From Alteromonas sp. ASW11-130 (GTDB lineage: Bacteria; Pseudomonadota; Gammaproteobacteria; Enterobacterales; Alteromonadaceae), in the NCBI RefSeq assembly GCF_026183735.1, contig NZ_JAPFRE010000027.1, positions 506,197 through 570,196 on the forward strand: a DNA stretch of 64,000 nucleotides, given 5' to 3'. The notes under the pieces are model-generated. The model did not search any database. It was not told the DNA's origin and worked only from the letters and a program-made list of their open reading frames with translations. Below are positions 36,546-46,346 of the stretch, piece by piece (the first letter of the stretch is position 1; each line of letters begins with the position of its first letter). Made by a program: the position numbers and the translations under genes.

Positions 36546-39029
36546 TTAAAGGTTCGTTTCAAACAACTTATAGATTCTGCGGTATTCATCTAACCAGGAA
36601 CTTGGCTGAACAAAGCCATGCGGTTCTACAGGATAAATTGCCGTTTCGAAATTTTCCTTTTCCAGCTCAATAAGACGTTGCACTAACCTTACTACATCTA
36701 CAAAGAATACATTGTCATCTACCATAGGTGCATTAATAAGTAAGGGCTTAGTCAGGCCTTCGGCGAAGTAAATGGGTGAGCTGCGCTCGTAAGCAATGGG
36801 GTCAATATTAGGTGTATTTAGAATATTCGCCGTATACCCTGTATTGTAGTGGGCCCAGTCACTTACGGGTCTTAATGCAGCCCCGGCCTGGAACAGATCA
36901 GGTTCATTAAATAACGCCATAAACGTTAAAAAGCCTCCATAGGAACCACCATAAGTACCAATACGTTGCCGGTCGACATTGGCGTTCTTTACTAACCAAT
37001 CAACACCATCTTGCAGATCTTGTACTTCAGGGGTACCCATTTGTCGGTAAATAGCGGTGCGCCAGTCACGTCCGTATCCTGCAGAAGCGCGATAATCCAT
37101 ATCCAATACCACATAACCTTGCTGGGCTAACATGCTATGAAACATAAATTCGCGGAAATAACCTGACCACCCTAAGTGGGCGTTCTGTAAGTAGCCAGCG
37201 CCGTGGTTAAACACCACTGCTTTGCGAGCCTCGCCTTGCTGGTAGTTTTCTGGTAGGTAAACACGCGCATAAATAGGTTGCGAAGTATGACTCGATTCGA
37301 TAGCAACAACCTGTGGCGTAGTCCAGGGTAAAGATAAATATTTATCGCTGGTAGTATGGGTGATCTGTTGCGGCGATTCACTTCCGTTAACACTACTTAA
37401 ATAAAGTTCTGGCGGACGCGTTACTTTACTATGCATTAATAGAAGATGCTGCTCGTCAGGACTCAGCGTGTATTCGGTTACGCCATTTAAATCAGTCAGC
37501 GCCTCTTGTTGCATAGTTTTCAGGTTTACGCGATAAATTTCGTAAATTCCAGGATGCTTCTTATTTGCTTCGTAATAAACCCATTGATCATCGCGGGTGA
37601 CTAATGGGTTGTCTACCACAAACTGTCCAGATGTTAGCGCCACAGGCGCCTGACCTGGTTTTTGAATATAAAGGTGTGCGTAACCAGTATGTTCCGACTG
37701 ATAGACCAAGGTTTCACTCTGGTGCAACCAACCAAATTGATTATAGCGATAATTTACCCATGCCTCATCGTGCAAACGATGCTGATTCACTAACTTTTTG
37801 TTCTTAAAATCAACAGTGGCAATCCAGCGATCCTTGTTATCCCACGCCTCTAACATCAACGCAACTTGTTGACCATTTTGATGCCAGCGCACTGAAGGTT
37901 CAGTCCAGTACCAACTTTGCAACAAGGTGATGTCCCTTGGTAGGCGATTTACCTGATAACGTTCGCCTTTTGCTTTTGCATTTTCAGCCTTGACCTCTGC
38001 TAATACGTCTTCGTTGTAACCGGGTAGAACAGTATAAGAAAGTTTGTGCTTTTTATTGTTAGTAAGATCGATCAACCACACTTCATGGTTCTCTGGCTCA
38101 GCATCAGCTACCCGTTGCCGCGCATCAATTGATGCAATGCGGCCATCCTCTTGAATGTAATGGGGCATAATATCGGTGTCGCTACGCCAGGGTTTATCTT
38201 CTGTGGTAACGATTATCGCGTAATTCCCTGCCGGAGAAACCTGGCTTGCAACTAAACGATGTTTTTTGTCAAAGTAAATTGGCTCCGGGGCGAACGCAGT
38301 ATTTGCTGAAGCTAATTTTTTATTCTCGTTATAAATAACCTGCCGATCGTCCCGTTTATTTTTTATGTACTCTATTAATTCTATTTGTTGTTCCGCGATA
38401 TAGTCCTCGGCCGCTTTAACTGGTTCGGGTTCATCGGCAAACTTCCAGCTAATCAGCTCCTCACGTGCACCTGTATTTAGGTCAATCGCCACAACACGAT
38501 TAGAAGTTTGTGCCATTAACCGACCATCAGTCATGAAGCTAATGCCACGCAACTTACTGCCACCGCGGGTTATCTGTCGAAGTTGATCGTTCGCATAGAC
38601 AAAAATACTGTCGCCTGCTCGAATAGCAGTCATACTGCCATCCTGACTTACTGTTTTTTCGTCATATTTAAATAGATGGCGTTTGTCATATGATACTTTC
38701 TCAGCTTTCTCGGGCGTGTCCAAGTCTGCTGCAAAAACATCGTCTATGGGTGAACCTTGCCGTTTACGCGTATACACCAATGCTTGGCCATCAATCGAGA
38801 AACCTGGGTTTTGCGGTTGGCGTCCCAGCCAATCCGGATCGGACATGATCTGTTTCAACGTGATTGTGTTAGTTACGTCACCCGACATTTCCACTTCAGG
38901 TTGAATGACTCTTGTCACCTCTCGTGACTTTGCCTCAGGTTCTGACTGCACCGACTGCTCAGTGGCCGTGCAGGCTGTTATCGCTGTGGAGAGTGCGCCC
39001 ACAGCAAAATAAAAGGTAATTTTTTTCAT
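36546..39029 (-). CDS. S9 family (prolyl oligopeptidase/dipeptidyl peptidase) lipoprotein
   Basis: An 827-residue protein with a lipoprotein signal (GALSTAITAC). Residues about 55-560 form a beta-propeller (WD-like repeats such as VSPAGNYAIIVTTED and LSPDEQHLLLM). The C-terminal alpha/beta-hydrolase domain carries GTYGGSYGGF (catalytic Ser), APMVDDNVFF (Asp) and VEPHGF (His). Such enzymes cut short peptides after Pro or other small residues at the cell envelope. The Asp motif normally reads H-G-x-x-D-x-x-V; here it is A-P-M-V-D-D-N-V, so the preceding His-Gly is lost. Monocistronic. Confidence 0.9.
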   Translation of the reverse strand: MKKITFYFAVGALSTAITACTATEQSVQSEPEAKSREVTRVIQPEVEMSGDVTNTITLKQIMSDPDWLGRQPQNPGFSIDGQALVYTRKRQGSPIDDVFAADLDTPEKAEKVSYDKRHLFKYDEKTVSQDGSMTAIRAGDSIFVYANDQLRQITRGGSKLRGISFMTDGRLMAQTSNRVVAIDLNTGAREELISWKFADEPEPVKAAEDYIAEQQIELIEYIKNKRDDRQVIYNENKKLASANTAFAPEPIYFDKKHRLVASQVSPAGNYAIIVTTEDKPWRSDTDIMPHYIQEDGRIASIDARQRVADAEPENHEVWLIDLTNNKKHKLSYTVLPGYNEDVLAEVKAENAKAKGERYQVNRLPRDITLLQSWYWTEPSVRWHQNGQQVALMLEAWDNKDRWIATVDFKNKKLVNQHRLHDEAWVNYRYNQFGWLHQSETLVYQSEHTGYAHLYIQKPGQAPVALTSGQFVVDNPLVTRDDQWVYYEANKKHPGIYEIYRVNLKTMQQEALTDLNGVTEYTLSPDEQHLLLMHSKVTRPPELYLSSVNGSESPQQITHTTSDKYLSLPWTTPQVVAIESSHTSQPIYARVYLPENYQQGEARKAVVFNHGAGYLQNAHLGWSGYFREFMFHSMLAQQGYVVLDMDYRASAGYGRDWRTAIYRQMGTPEVQDLQDGVDWLVKNANVDRQRIGTYGGSYGGFLTFMALFNEPDLFQAGAALRPVSDWAHYNTGYTANILNTPNIDPIAYERSSPIYFAEGLTKPLLINAPMVDDNVFFVDVVRLVQRLIELEKENFETAIYPVEPHGFVQPSSWLDEYRRIYKLFETNL

Positions 39030-39188
39030 ATATTTTTCTATTGATTAATCTATTGAGTATCCCGCCCCATTATACTCAGCCTTCAAAGCAGATGGTCAAG
39101 TTTGATCTACAATAGTGTGCCATTTGTCTTGCAGACAGAGTGAAATCCGCGCAAAATCAATCTAACTAGTCAAAAAAAGAGCACTGAT

Positions 39189-39731
39189 ATGAAAAAAAGA
39201 ACACTTGCGATTGTATTGGCGTTGCTGTCATCTACTGCGCTAGCAGACTCGTGCCCTTCCGTATTGAAGTTTATGAAGCGGAAGTTGAATTCTCAGGAGA
39301 CAGTTAACTTATGTGAAGAATATAAGGGTAAAACGTTATTGATCGTAAATACCGCGAGCTATTGTGGATTCACTAAGCAGTTTAAAGGCTTAGAAGCGAT
39401 GTATGAAAAATATAGAGATAAAGATTTTACCGTGCTGGGCTTCCCCTCTCATGACTTTAATCAAGAAGCCAAAGATGAAAAGAAAACGGCTGAACTATGT
39501 GAGCTTACCTATGGTGTGGAATTCCCTATGTTTGAGCCTACATCTGTGAAAGGTGATAATGCAGACCCTATGTATAAAATGTTAGAAAGAGAAACCGGTG
39601 AAGAGCCATCTTGGAACTTCAATAAATACCTTGTAGATAAAAAGGGCAATATTCTTAAACATTATGGTAGTAGAGTCAGACCAACAGACCCTGAATTAGT
39701 GAACGACATAGAACGCGCGTTAGCGATGTAG
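39189..39731 (+). CDS. Exported glutathione peroxidase-like protein
   Basis: A 180-residue thioredoxin-fold protein with a signal peptide (LAIVLALLSSTALADS). The peroxidatic residue is Cys59 in NTASYCGFTKQFKGLE. A second Cys104 in AELCELTYGVEFPMF is in the usual resolving position, so it is probably thioredoxin-type. The tetrad Trp and Asn are in PSWNFNKYLVD. The usual FPCNQFGGQEP segment is instead FPSHDFNQEAKDE, so the Gln position is altered. I infer periplasmic hydroperoxide reduction. Monocistronic; divergent from the S9 peptidase gene. Confidence 0.85.
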   Translation: MKKRTLAIVLALLSSTALADSCPSVLKFMKRKLNSQETVNLCEEYKGKTLLIVNTASYCGFTKQFKGLEAMYEKYRDKDFTVLGFPSHDFNQEAKDEKKTAELCELTYGVEFPMFEPTSVKGDNADPMYKMLERETGEEPSWNFNKYLVDKKGNILKHYGSRVRPTDPELVNDIERALAM

Positions 39732-40081
39732 CGTTTCTACGTTTTTTACTGGGCGGATATGGGGAATGCGCCTTCGATTTGATACATTCCGCTTGCTGTG
39801 AACTCTCACTGCATCGAGGCAAATTGATGCTATAACTATAAAAAAGCCCCGCAACGCTTGCGGGGCAATCAAGCACACTCAACTTGGAACACACTTTAGC
39901 GAAAAAGATTATTCATCATAGTAAAATATAACTACAAAATAATACTTTTTGCTAACTGCATAGATTTAGTCAACACAGTAAATACTAAGTTCAATACTTA
40001 GCTGCCCTACCAACTATAGGGTGTTCCAGGCCAGACGCGTAGACTCTTTACTTTTCAGCAAGTTAACTATTACCCATTTTT
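39732..40081. other. 350-base intergenic region
   Basis: Apart from the terminator at 39841-39866, which is oriented for minus-strand transcription, nothing is recognised. A minus-strand frame of 72 codons (39676-39894) runs through the terminator and is not credible. Confidence 0.6.
39841..39866 (-). terminator. Strong terminator, minus strand
   Basis: Perfect 8-bp stem GCCCCGCA/TGCGGGGC with a 5-base loop; on the minus strand a T run follows directly. It is 215 bases beyond the end of the PLP-enzyme gene, so that transcript would have a long 3' untranslated region. Confidence 0.85.
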
Positions 40082-41320
40082 CTAACCGGGCTGGTTAAAT
40101 TTATTTAATGCCCGGGAGAAATCGCTGACTAAGTCATCAATATCTTCAATACCAACCGATAGCCTGATCATCTGATCGTCAATACCCATTTGTGCGCGTT
40201 CTTTTGCTGTATTTTCAGCATATATGGTGGCGGCCACTGGCAGTGCTAACGTGCGGTTATCGCCTAGGTGCGTAGCACATATTACGAGTTCCAGTGCATT
40301 CAGCAAAGCCACCACATCTAACGCTTTAGCTAGAGTAAAGCTCAATATTGCGCCATATCCGTCGTGAAAATGTTCTCTAGCGATATAGTGTTGCGGGTGA
40401 TTCGACAATCCCGGGTAAAATACGCGCTCTATTTTCTCGTGAGAGGCTAAAAAAGTGGCTAGTTTAAGTGCGTTGTCACAGGCTTTTTGGGTGCGCAATG
40501 CCAACGTTTCCATTCCTATGGAAATCGCATGTGCGCTTTGGGGGGCAAGGGTTGCGCCCAAATCGCGTAAACCCTTTTTCTTTATCTGGGTTAAACCCCA
40601 TTGTGAAGCATCGCCATTTTGATACTGGGGTTGAATGTTAGGAAACGTCTGCCAGTCATAATTCCCCGTATCAATTACTGCGCCACCTAACACATTACCA
40701 TGCCCAGACAGGTACTTGGTTAGAGAAGTTACAACCAAAGAAGCATTCATCGCTTTTGCGTTAAAAATCACAAAAGGGGTCATCGTGTTATCCACAATGA
40801 ATAGTATGCCGCGTTCTTTGCAGTAGCGTCCAATAGACTGGATATCGGCTACCTGAGTGACCGGGTTTGCGATAGTTTCGCAGAAGACCGCACGAGTATT
40901 AGGTTGGTACGCATCAATCACTTCTGTCAGCTTGGTTACGTCAACATAGCTAATTTGAATACCGAAGGATTCAAGCGTACCCATGAAGCTTCGCGTATTC
41001 CCAAAAAGATAACGGCTTACAATTATATGCTCGCCTTGTCTGAACAATGCTAAGAATGTACTAGAAATGGCGCCCATGCCCGTTGCAAAACATAATGCAC
41101 CCTCACCGCCCTCTAACTCATTGATCATTTCCTGTAAAGCACTAACAGATGGTGACGATGAACGCGAGTAAACGTGGCCGGCCTGCTTACCCTGAAACAC
41201 ATCAATAATTCCTTGTGCATCCTCGTATTCGTACAACACCGAATTGGTCGTAGGAGAATGAACTGCTCCTTGTTCAATATTATTGTTTTTCCGATCAAGA
41301 TGAACTAACTGTGTAGTCAT
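40082..41320 (-). CDS. Cys/Met metabolism PLP-dependent enzyme (cystathionine gamma-synthase family)
   Basis: A 412-residue fold-type I enzyme. The PLP lysine is in SLTKYLSGHGNVLGG, preceded by VDNTMTPFV; YSRSSSPSVSALQ and EGALCFATGMGAIS are the usual substrate and cofactor loops. Family members act as cystathionine synthases or lyases, O-acylhomoserine sulfhydrylases or methionine gamma-lyases, and sequence alone does not decide among them. ATG 41320 is preferred: AGCAGG lies 6 bases upstream, while a GTG at 41335 directly abuts the acyltransferase stop. Co-transcribed with that acyltransferase. Confidence 0.83.
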   Translation of the reverse strand: MTTQLVHLDRKNNNIEQGAVHSPTTNSVLYEYEDAQGIIDVFQGKQAGHVYSRSSSPSVSALQEMINELEGGEGALCFATGMGAISSTFLALFRQGEHIIVSRYLFGNTRSFMGTLESFGIQISYVDVTKLTEVIDAYQPNTRAVFCETIANPVTQVADIQSIGRYCKERGILFIVDNTMTPFVIFNAKAMNASLVVTSLTKYLSGHGNVLGGAVIDTGNYDWQTFPNIQPQYQNGDASQWGLTQIKKKGLRDLGATLAPQSAHAISIGMETLALRTQKACDNALKLATFLASHEKIERVFYPGLSNHPQHYIAREHFHDGYGAILSFTLAKALDVVALLNALELVICATHLGDNRTLALPVAATIYAENTAKERAQMGIDDQMIRLSVGIEDIDDLVSDFSRALNKFNQPG

Positions 41321-41335
41321 GCCTTGCCTGCTCAC

Positions 41336-41974
41336 CTATTTATACTCCGTCACTTTGCACTGGGATGGATATCTTGCTGTCACCGTAGCATAAAATGCAT
41401 AAATTGTTTGCATTTGTTCGTCTATATTATCTTCGATCTTTAGTACGGGTCCAAAAATGAGTCTTTTGCGCTTGTAATCCAACCCTACACACTGGACAGG
41501 AACGTGTGCCGCATTCGCAATATGCAAAAAACCTTTGCGCCATGGGTACACCGCCTTTCTCGTTCCTTCTGGAGCCACCACCAACACTATTGTTTGTTTT
41601 TTTCGGATACTTTCTGCGGCTTGGGCTACCACACCATGCGCCCTGCTTCTATCTACAGGTATACCCCCTATGCGCTTCATAAACCAGACCAAGGGCGGCC
41701 TAAACAACGTATGCTTGCCAAAGAAGCACACTTTCAACCTCATCGACATGATGATTAGTACGCCAAGTACAAAGTCCCAGTTTGATGTATGGGGAGCCAT
41801 CGATAATACGACTTTCGGCACGCTAATCATTTCCCCTTGGGCCCGCCACCCCATTTGCTTTAACAACCACTGACAAAGCGATGAGAAAACTGTGCTGCCA
41901 CCTGACTCATAAGTGACGGGCTTAATCTTAGGAGTGATTAACACAGGGTCTGACATTTTTAACGAGTTTTCCAC
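41336..41974 (-). CDS. PlsC-like 1-acylglycerol-3-phosphate acyltransferase family protein
   Basis: A 212-residue acyltransferase. The catalytic H-x4-D motif is APHTSNWDF (residues about 61-69), FFGKHTLFRPPLVWFMKRIGGIPVDR is the second block, and APEGTRK the third. The hydrophobic stretch around FVLGVLIIMSM may contact the membrane. Its acceptor may be lysophosphatidate or another lipid. It sits directly upstream of the PLP enzyme, whose GTG/ATG start follows the stop at once. Upstream of it lies a 217-base spacer before the histidine kinase gene on the same strand. Confidence 0.82.
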   Translation of the reverse strand: MENSLKMSDPVLITPKIKPVTYESGGSTVFSSLCQWLLKQMGWRAQGEMISVPKVVLSMAPHTSNWDFVLGVLIIMSMRLKVCFFGKHTLFRPPLVWFMKRIGGIPVDRSRAHGVVAQAAESIRKKQTIVLVVAPEGTRKAVYPWRKGFLHIANAAHVPVQCVGLDYKRKRLIFGPVLKIEDNIDEQMQTIYAFYATVTARYPSQCKVTEYK

Positions 41975-42191
41975 ACTATGAATGTTTGCACTCTGAAAAG
42001 CATTTTCACTGGTCCAGCTGGAGTTCCACCCACCCTAATGCCAAATAGTATGGCGAAAAAGCTTCAGAGGAAGCGTATCGTTAGCTTTCCCATACTTCCC
42101 GAAAACGTTAGATCCGCAAAGTAAAAAGTAATACGTAGCGCTTATGTTCTAAAAAAACGTAAGTATTGCGTTATACGTTACTAATGAATTT

Positions 42192-44096
42192 TCATTTACT
42201 GACGTACTTACGAATAACATTATTTAAATCGGCAAGGTCATATGGTTTCGGTAAACACTCATCAAAACCCAATTCTCTATACAATTCGCGGTCAGATCTC
42301 ATCACATTGGCAGTTATAGCGACAATTGGAAGATCAGCATAATGACGTTTAATTTCCACGCACGCGTCCTTACCATCCATCACCGGCATTTGAATATCAA
42401 GAAAAACCAAATCAGGCTTTTCCGTTAAAACACTATCCAAAGCTAATCTTCCATTGGCTACAACTTTAAGCTCAACGTTATATGGCTCAAGCATAGACGA
42501 AAATATCATCTGATTTATTTCGTTATCTTCAGCCAGCAATATTCGACCTTTTACTGACGTCATTTCCGGAAGTTCAATATTACGTGCAATTCCTTTCTCA
42601 ACGCCTGGGGCTAGAGGTAAAAAGATCCTAAACTCTGAGCCTTCACCAACTTTACTTTCTACCGATATCGTACCGTTCATGAGTTCAATTAATCGTTTAG
42701 TGATAGGTAAGCCCAGGCCCGTTCCCCCAAAATGGCGTGTGGTTGAGGAATCTGCCTGCCCGAACCGCGTAAATATTTTTTCCAATTGGGAAGGGGTCAT
42801 TCCACACCCTGTATCGCGAACTGTGATTAACACTCCATTTTCTGGTTCGAACGATTCTAAGGTCAATGTGACAGCTCCGGCATGCGTGAACTTGACAGCA
42901 TTCGAACATACGTTTAGCAAAATCTGATTAACTCTAACAGGATCGCCTTTCCAATATGTGGAATGGAGTCGGTTGATTATTTCAAATTCTATCCTCTTCT
43001 CATTGGCCATGGGATATAAATCTGATTGAATGACCTCAAGAATAGATGGTATATGAAAGTCTATATATTCTATGTCTAGCTTGCCCGATGCAATTTTGGA
43101 AAAGTCCAATATATCATTAATGATTGCTAGCAAATTTTTACACGATTGGGTACTTTTACTTAATATACTTTCACCTTTAGCCGATAAATTTTCACGCTTT
43201 AGCAGCTGGAGTCCGCCATAAATACCATTCATCGGTGTTCTGATTTCATGACTCATATTAGCCAAAAAATCACTTTTCGCTTTTTCACTTTCCTCTGCTT
43301 TAGTACGAGCAATTGATAGACTCTTAAATGCTTTTCGCACCTCACCTCCCATCCAGGTCAAAGTTTTCGCGAGTTGTGTTACTTCCAGAATCGCTTTATT
43401 AACGTGAAATTCCTTCATTTCGTGAGCTTTATTCGCTCTCGCTTGCAGAGTAAGAGACAAGATAGGATCGATAACACGTTTCTTTACAAAAATGCTTGCG
43501 ATAACCACTAATATCAGAAGCAATGCCTGAGCAGCAAAAACAGCGTTCAGACTAATCGTTTTAGCTTTTTCAAAGTTAGCTAGGCGCTGGCTGAGCAACA
43601 TCAACTCTTCTTGTTCGAATTGTTCCAAAAGCCCTTTTATTTCAGTCATTAAGTTCTTACCAACATCACTGTTTACCACCTCTATTGCTGCTTCTTTATT
43701 GCCTTCCTTAGTAAGCTGTATAGTAAGTCTAAGTTCTTCAAATTTTTCTGTTATTAAACCTGACAGTTCATTAAGACGTGTTGTTTGACTTGGGTTGTCA
43801 GACGTTTTATTTATTAGGGCATTCAGGTTTCGGTCTGCTTGGGTTGTACCGTCGTGATAAGGTTCGAGGTAGGCTTGGTCTTCCGTAACAAGAAATCCGC
43901 GTTGGCCTGTTTCGGCATCTTTAACGTTTGATAATAGAGATTTGCCAAGAATAATGACTTCGTGAGTATGTCTAACCCAGCGCTCGCTTGTATTGGTCAT
44001 GTTCTGACTAACTATGAAAACAGTGAAATTCATAATCAGCACACTGATCGCTACAATGAGAAAAAGCTGAAAAGCCTTTTTTAATGACAGTTCCAA
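42192..44096 (-). CDS. Hybrid sensor histidine kinase with CHASE3-type sensor
   Basis: A 634-residue protein. Transmembrane helices are at about 9-30 and 183-205. The periplasmic part between contains LLSNVKDAETGQRGFLVTED, a CHASE3-like signature. HisKA follows with His283 in ANMSHEIRTPMNG. The ATPase domain has NVCSNAVKFT (N box), VRDTGCGM (G1) and GGTGLGL (G2). A receiver domain (about 515-632) has Asp566 in VFLDIQMPVMDG. Signal and output partner are unknown; there is no Hpt domain or output regulator next to it. A leftover response-regulator-like gene lies 2.3 kb away on the same strand. Confidence 0.9.
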   Translation of the reverse strand: MELSLKKAFQLFLIVAISVLIMNFTVFIVSQNMTNTSERWVRHTHEVIILGKSLLSNVKDAETGQRGFLVTEDQAYLEPYHDGTTQADRNLNALINKTSDNPSQTTRLNELSGLITEKFEELRLTIQLTKEGNKEAAIEVVNSDVGKNLMTEIKGLLEQFEQEELMLLSQRLANFEKAKTISLNAVFAAQALLLILVVIASIFVKKRVIDPILSLTLQARANKAHEMKEFHVNKAILEVTQLAKTLTWMGGEVRKAFKSLSIARTKAEESEKAKSDFLANMSHEIRTPMNGIYGGLQLLKRENLSAKGESILSKSTQSCKNLLAIINDILDFSKIASGKLDIEYIDFHIPSILEVIQSDLYPMANEKRIEFEIINRLHSTYWKGDPVRVNQILLNVCSNAVKFTHAGAVTLTLESFEPENGVLITVRDTGCGMTPSQLEKIFTRFGQADSSTTRHFGGTGLGLPITKRLIELMNGTISVESKVGEGSEFRIFLPLAPGVEKGIARNIELPEMTSVKGRILLAEDNEINQMIFSSMLEPYNVELKVVANGRLALDSVLTEKPDLVFLDIQMPVMDGKDACVEIKRHYADLPIVAITANVMRSDRELYRELGFDECLPKPYDLADLNNVIRKYVSK

Positions 44097-45102
44097 ACTT
44101 CTCTTAACTCCTTCAATTAAGAATGTTGCCCTAATGACACGCTAATTACTTACCAGCTTTTGCATACTGCTATGTTCCTCTACCCTTTTGTTCGGTTAAA
44201 GGCACAGTCTCGGATATAACAAACATACGGTACATTCGGGTTAACAAAATTTTTTTTTGCTAATTTCGCATGTTTACTTACCGCACCCTCACGCTTTCAC
44301 GTTATATGTTTATTGGAACTATATTTAAAGATATCAATGAAATGAACAAATGCAAGCAATTGCCTTTTACACACATAATCTACGACTAGTTTGGTTACGC
44401 TACGCTTTTGTATCATTGCTGCGCAGAGCCACGAGTTCTTAAAAGAGGAGGTCTTACCACTTTTACCAAACCAATCTGTGAAGAGTTAAAGGACCTAAAG
44501 CAGGCGAAGGCCGTTCGAATGCCGGGTAACTGCCTTCCTCGCGACAAAGAAAACGACGCGTCACAGTAATTCGATGGCACACAAATCGTAAATCTCTTTG
44601 CCTAATACGCTTTACTTAAATACCTTTGTCTTACTATGGACATCTCGACAATCGTTGCAAATCAATATTATAGCTGGCTGTAGAAACAAGAAGCCATAAC
44701 GCATCTCTATTTACCTTTACACAACTATTATCTTCTACGTTTCAAAAATAAAAACCATTACCTGCCATTTAGCAAACTATCTTGGTGCCGAATCTTGGAT
44801 GTATGCCCCTATACTCGGTTATTTTAATTTAGGGAGGCGCAAACGCGTATACATGTCTCGTCATTATAACCCTCCAACTATTTAAGACACCTTTTTATCT
44901 CATCAGTTTCCATGACAGGCCACGTAAGACCCCGACGATCTCCCATCGTAAATGTCATACTAAAAAGAGTTGTATACCCAGTTAAACGTCAATTTGTTAT
45001 GCGACCCGATATTTATTTAATTTGATAGATTACTCGATCTTTTACAGAGCAATGGCATAATGCGACTCATTAATAATGATTTTTATAGCCTAAGGAACTC
45101 TT
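44097..45102. other. Gene-free stretch of about 1 kb
   Basis: No supported gene. One plus-strand frame, 44408-44569, reads as protein-like residues (KPICEELKDLKQAKAVRMPG, then NCLPRDKEND) ending in a stop, but has only a TTG start and no recognised family; it may be a gene remnant. The last 100 bases must carry the promoter of the aminotransferase gene; no clear TyrR box was seen. Confidence 0.55.
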
Positions 45103-46296
45103 GTGTTTGAAGTGTTAACTCCCCTAGCGCCCGACCCTATATTAGGACTTTCTGTCGCATACAATGAAGATAGCCACCCGCAAAAAATTGATTTGGGTGT
45201 GGGTGTTTATAAGAATGAACAAGGCCATACCCCCATTTTAAGAGCGGTGGCAAAAGCACAACAAAAGCTATTGGCGACAGAAAAATCAAAAACGTACATT
45301 TCGCCGCAAGGTAATCAAGGTTATATAGATGGCATGCTAAGGTTACTGCTGTCTGATCACAGTAAGGCATTACTGGATAATCGAGTAGCCGCTGTTCAGG
45401 CACCCGGTGGATGTGGGGCTTTGCGTATTTTGGCAGAGTTGATAGTACGCGCGAATAAAGATGCCAAAGTATGGGTAAGTGACCCAACCTGGGCGAACCA
45501 TATCCCTCTGATAGGTTCAGCTGGTTTGTCAATTGAGACCTACCCTTATTTTGATAAAAATACTGCAAGCATTAATTTTGATGCAATGATGCAGACGTTG
45601 CGTCAGTGTAACAAAGGAGATGTGGTTCTTTTGCACGGTTGCTGCCACAACCCTACCGGCGCAGATTTAACTAATTCGCAGTGGGATCATATCCTGCAAG
45701 TTGCTAAAGAGCGTGAATTCGTTCCGTTTCTGGATGTAGCCTACTTAGGCTTTGGTGATGGTTTAGATGAAGACGCTTACGGTATTCGTCTTCTTACTGA
45801 TAACCTACCTGAAGTGCTTATCGCAGCTTCATGTAGTAAAAACTTCGGGCTTTATCGTGAGCGTGTTGGTTTAGCTGCTATCGTGACAAAAGATTCCGCT
45901 AACAGTCAGGTTGTACAAGGGCAAATCCAATCGGTCGCCAGGGGCATTTACTCTATGCCGCCCAGTTATGGGGGAGCTCTGGTTGATTTAATTTTAAACG
46001 ACGAACAGCTTAGACATGAATGGGTCTCAGAAGTTGACGAAATGCGTAACCGCATGAAGTCGCTTCGTTCAATGTTAGTCGATCAACTGGCAGTTAATGG
46101 TGCGGATCGCGACTTCAGTTTTATCAACCGCCAAAAAGGCATGTTCTCGTACCTGTGTATTACCCCTGAACAAGTGAGGGATATTCGTACAAAACACAGT
46201 GTTTATTTTGTCGAATCCAGTCGGGTAAATATTGCCGGCATTAATCACAATAATGTTGAGGCACTGGCTAAAGCCCTCGTTGATGTAATCCAATAA
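45103..46296 (+). CDS. Aromatic/aspartate aminotransferase (TyrB/AspC family)
   Basis: A 397-residue fold-type I transaminase, the same length as E. coli TyrB. Conserved blocks are DPILGLSVAYNED, KIDLGVGVYKNEQG, VWVSDPTWANH, HGCCHNPTGADL, FLDVAYLGFGDG and SCSKNFGLYRERVG (PLP lysine); the substrate-carboxylate Arg is in SSRVNIAGIN. It exchanges amino groups between aromatic amino acids or aspartate and 2-oxoglutarate. AspC and TyrB activities are hard to tell apart by eye. The start is GTG with TAAGGA 7 bases upstream. Confidence 0.9.
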   Translation: MFEVLTPLAPDPILGLSVAYNEDSHPQKIDLGVGVYKNEQGHTPILRAVAKAQQKLLATEKSKTYISPQGNQGYIDGMLRLLLSDHSKALLDNRVAAVQAPGGCGALRILAELIVRANKDAKVWVSDPTWANHIPLIGSAGLSIETYPYFDKNTASINFDAMMQTLRQCNKGDVVLLHGCCHNPTGADLTNSQWDHILQVAKEREFVPFLDVAYLGFGDGLDEDAYGIRLLTDNLPEVLIAASCSKNFGLYRERVGLAAIVTKDSANSQVVQGQIQSVARGIYSMPPSYGGALVDLILNDEQLRHEWVSEVDEMRNRMKSLRSMLVDQLAVNGADRDFSFINRQKGMFSYLCITPEQVRDIRTKHSVYFVESSRVNIAGINHNNVEALAKALVDVIQ

Positions 46297-46346
46297 CGTC
46301 GGAGTTAGGGTGGGCCTCGCTCACCCATTAGTATCGCTTGCCTATG

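Noticed and set aside
44970..45102. Possible TyrR boxes before the aromatic aminotransferase gene
   Set aside because: The nearest candidates match TGTAAA-N6-TTTACA poorly.
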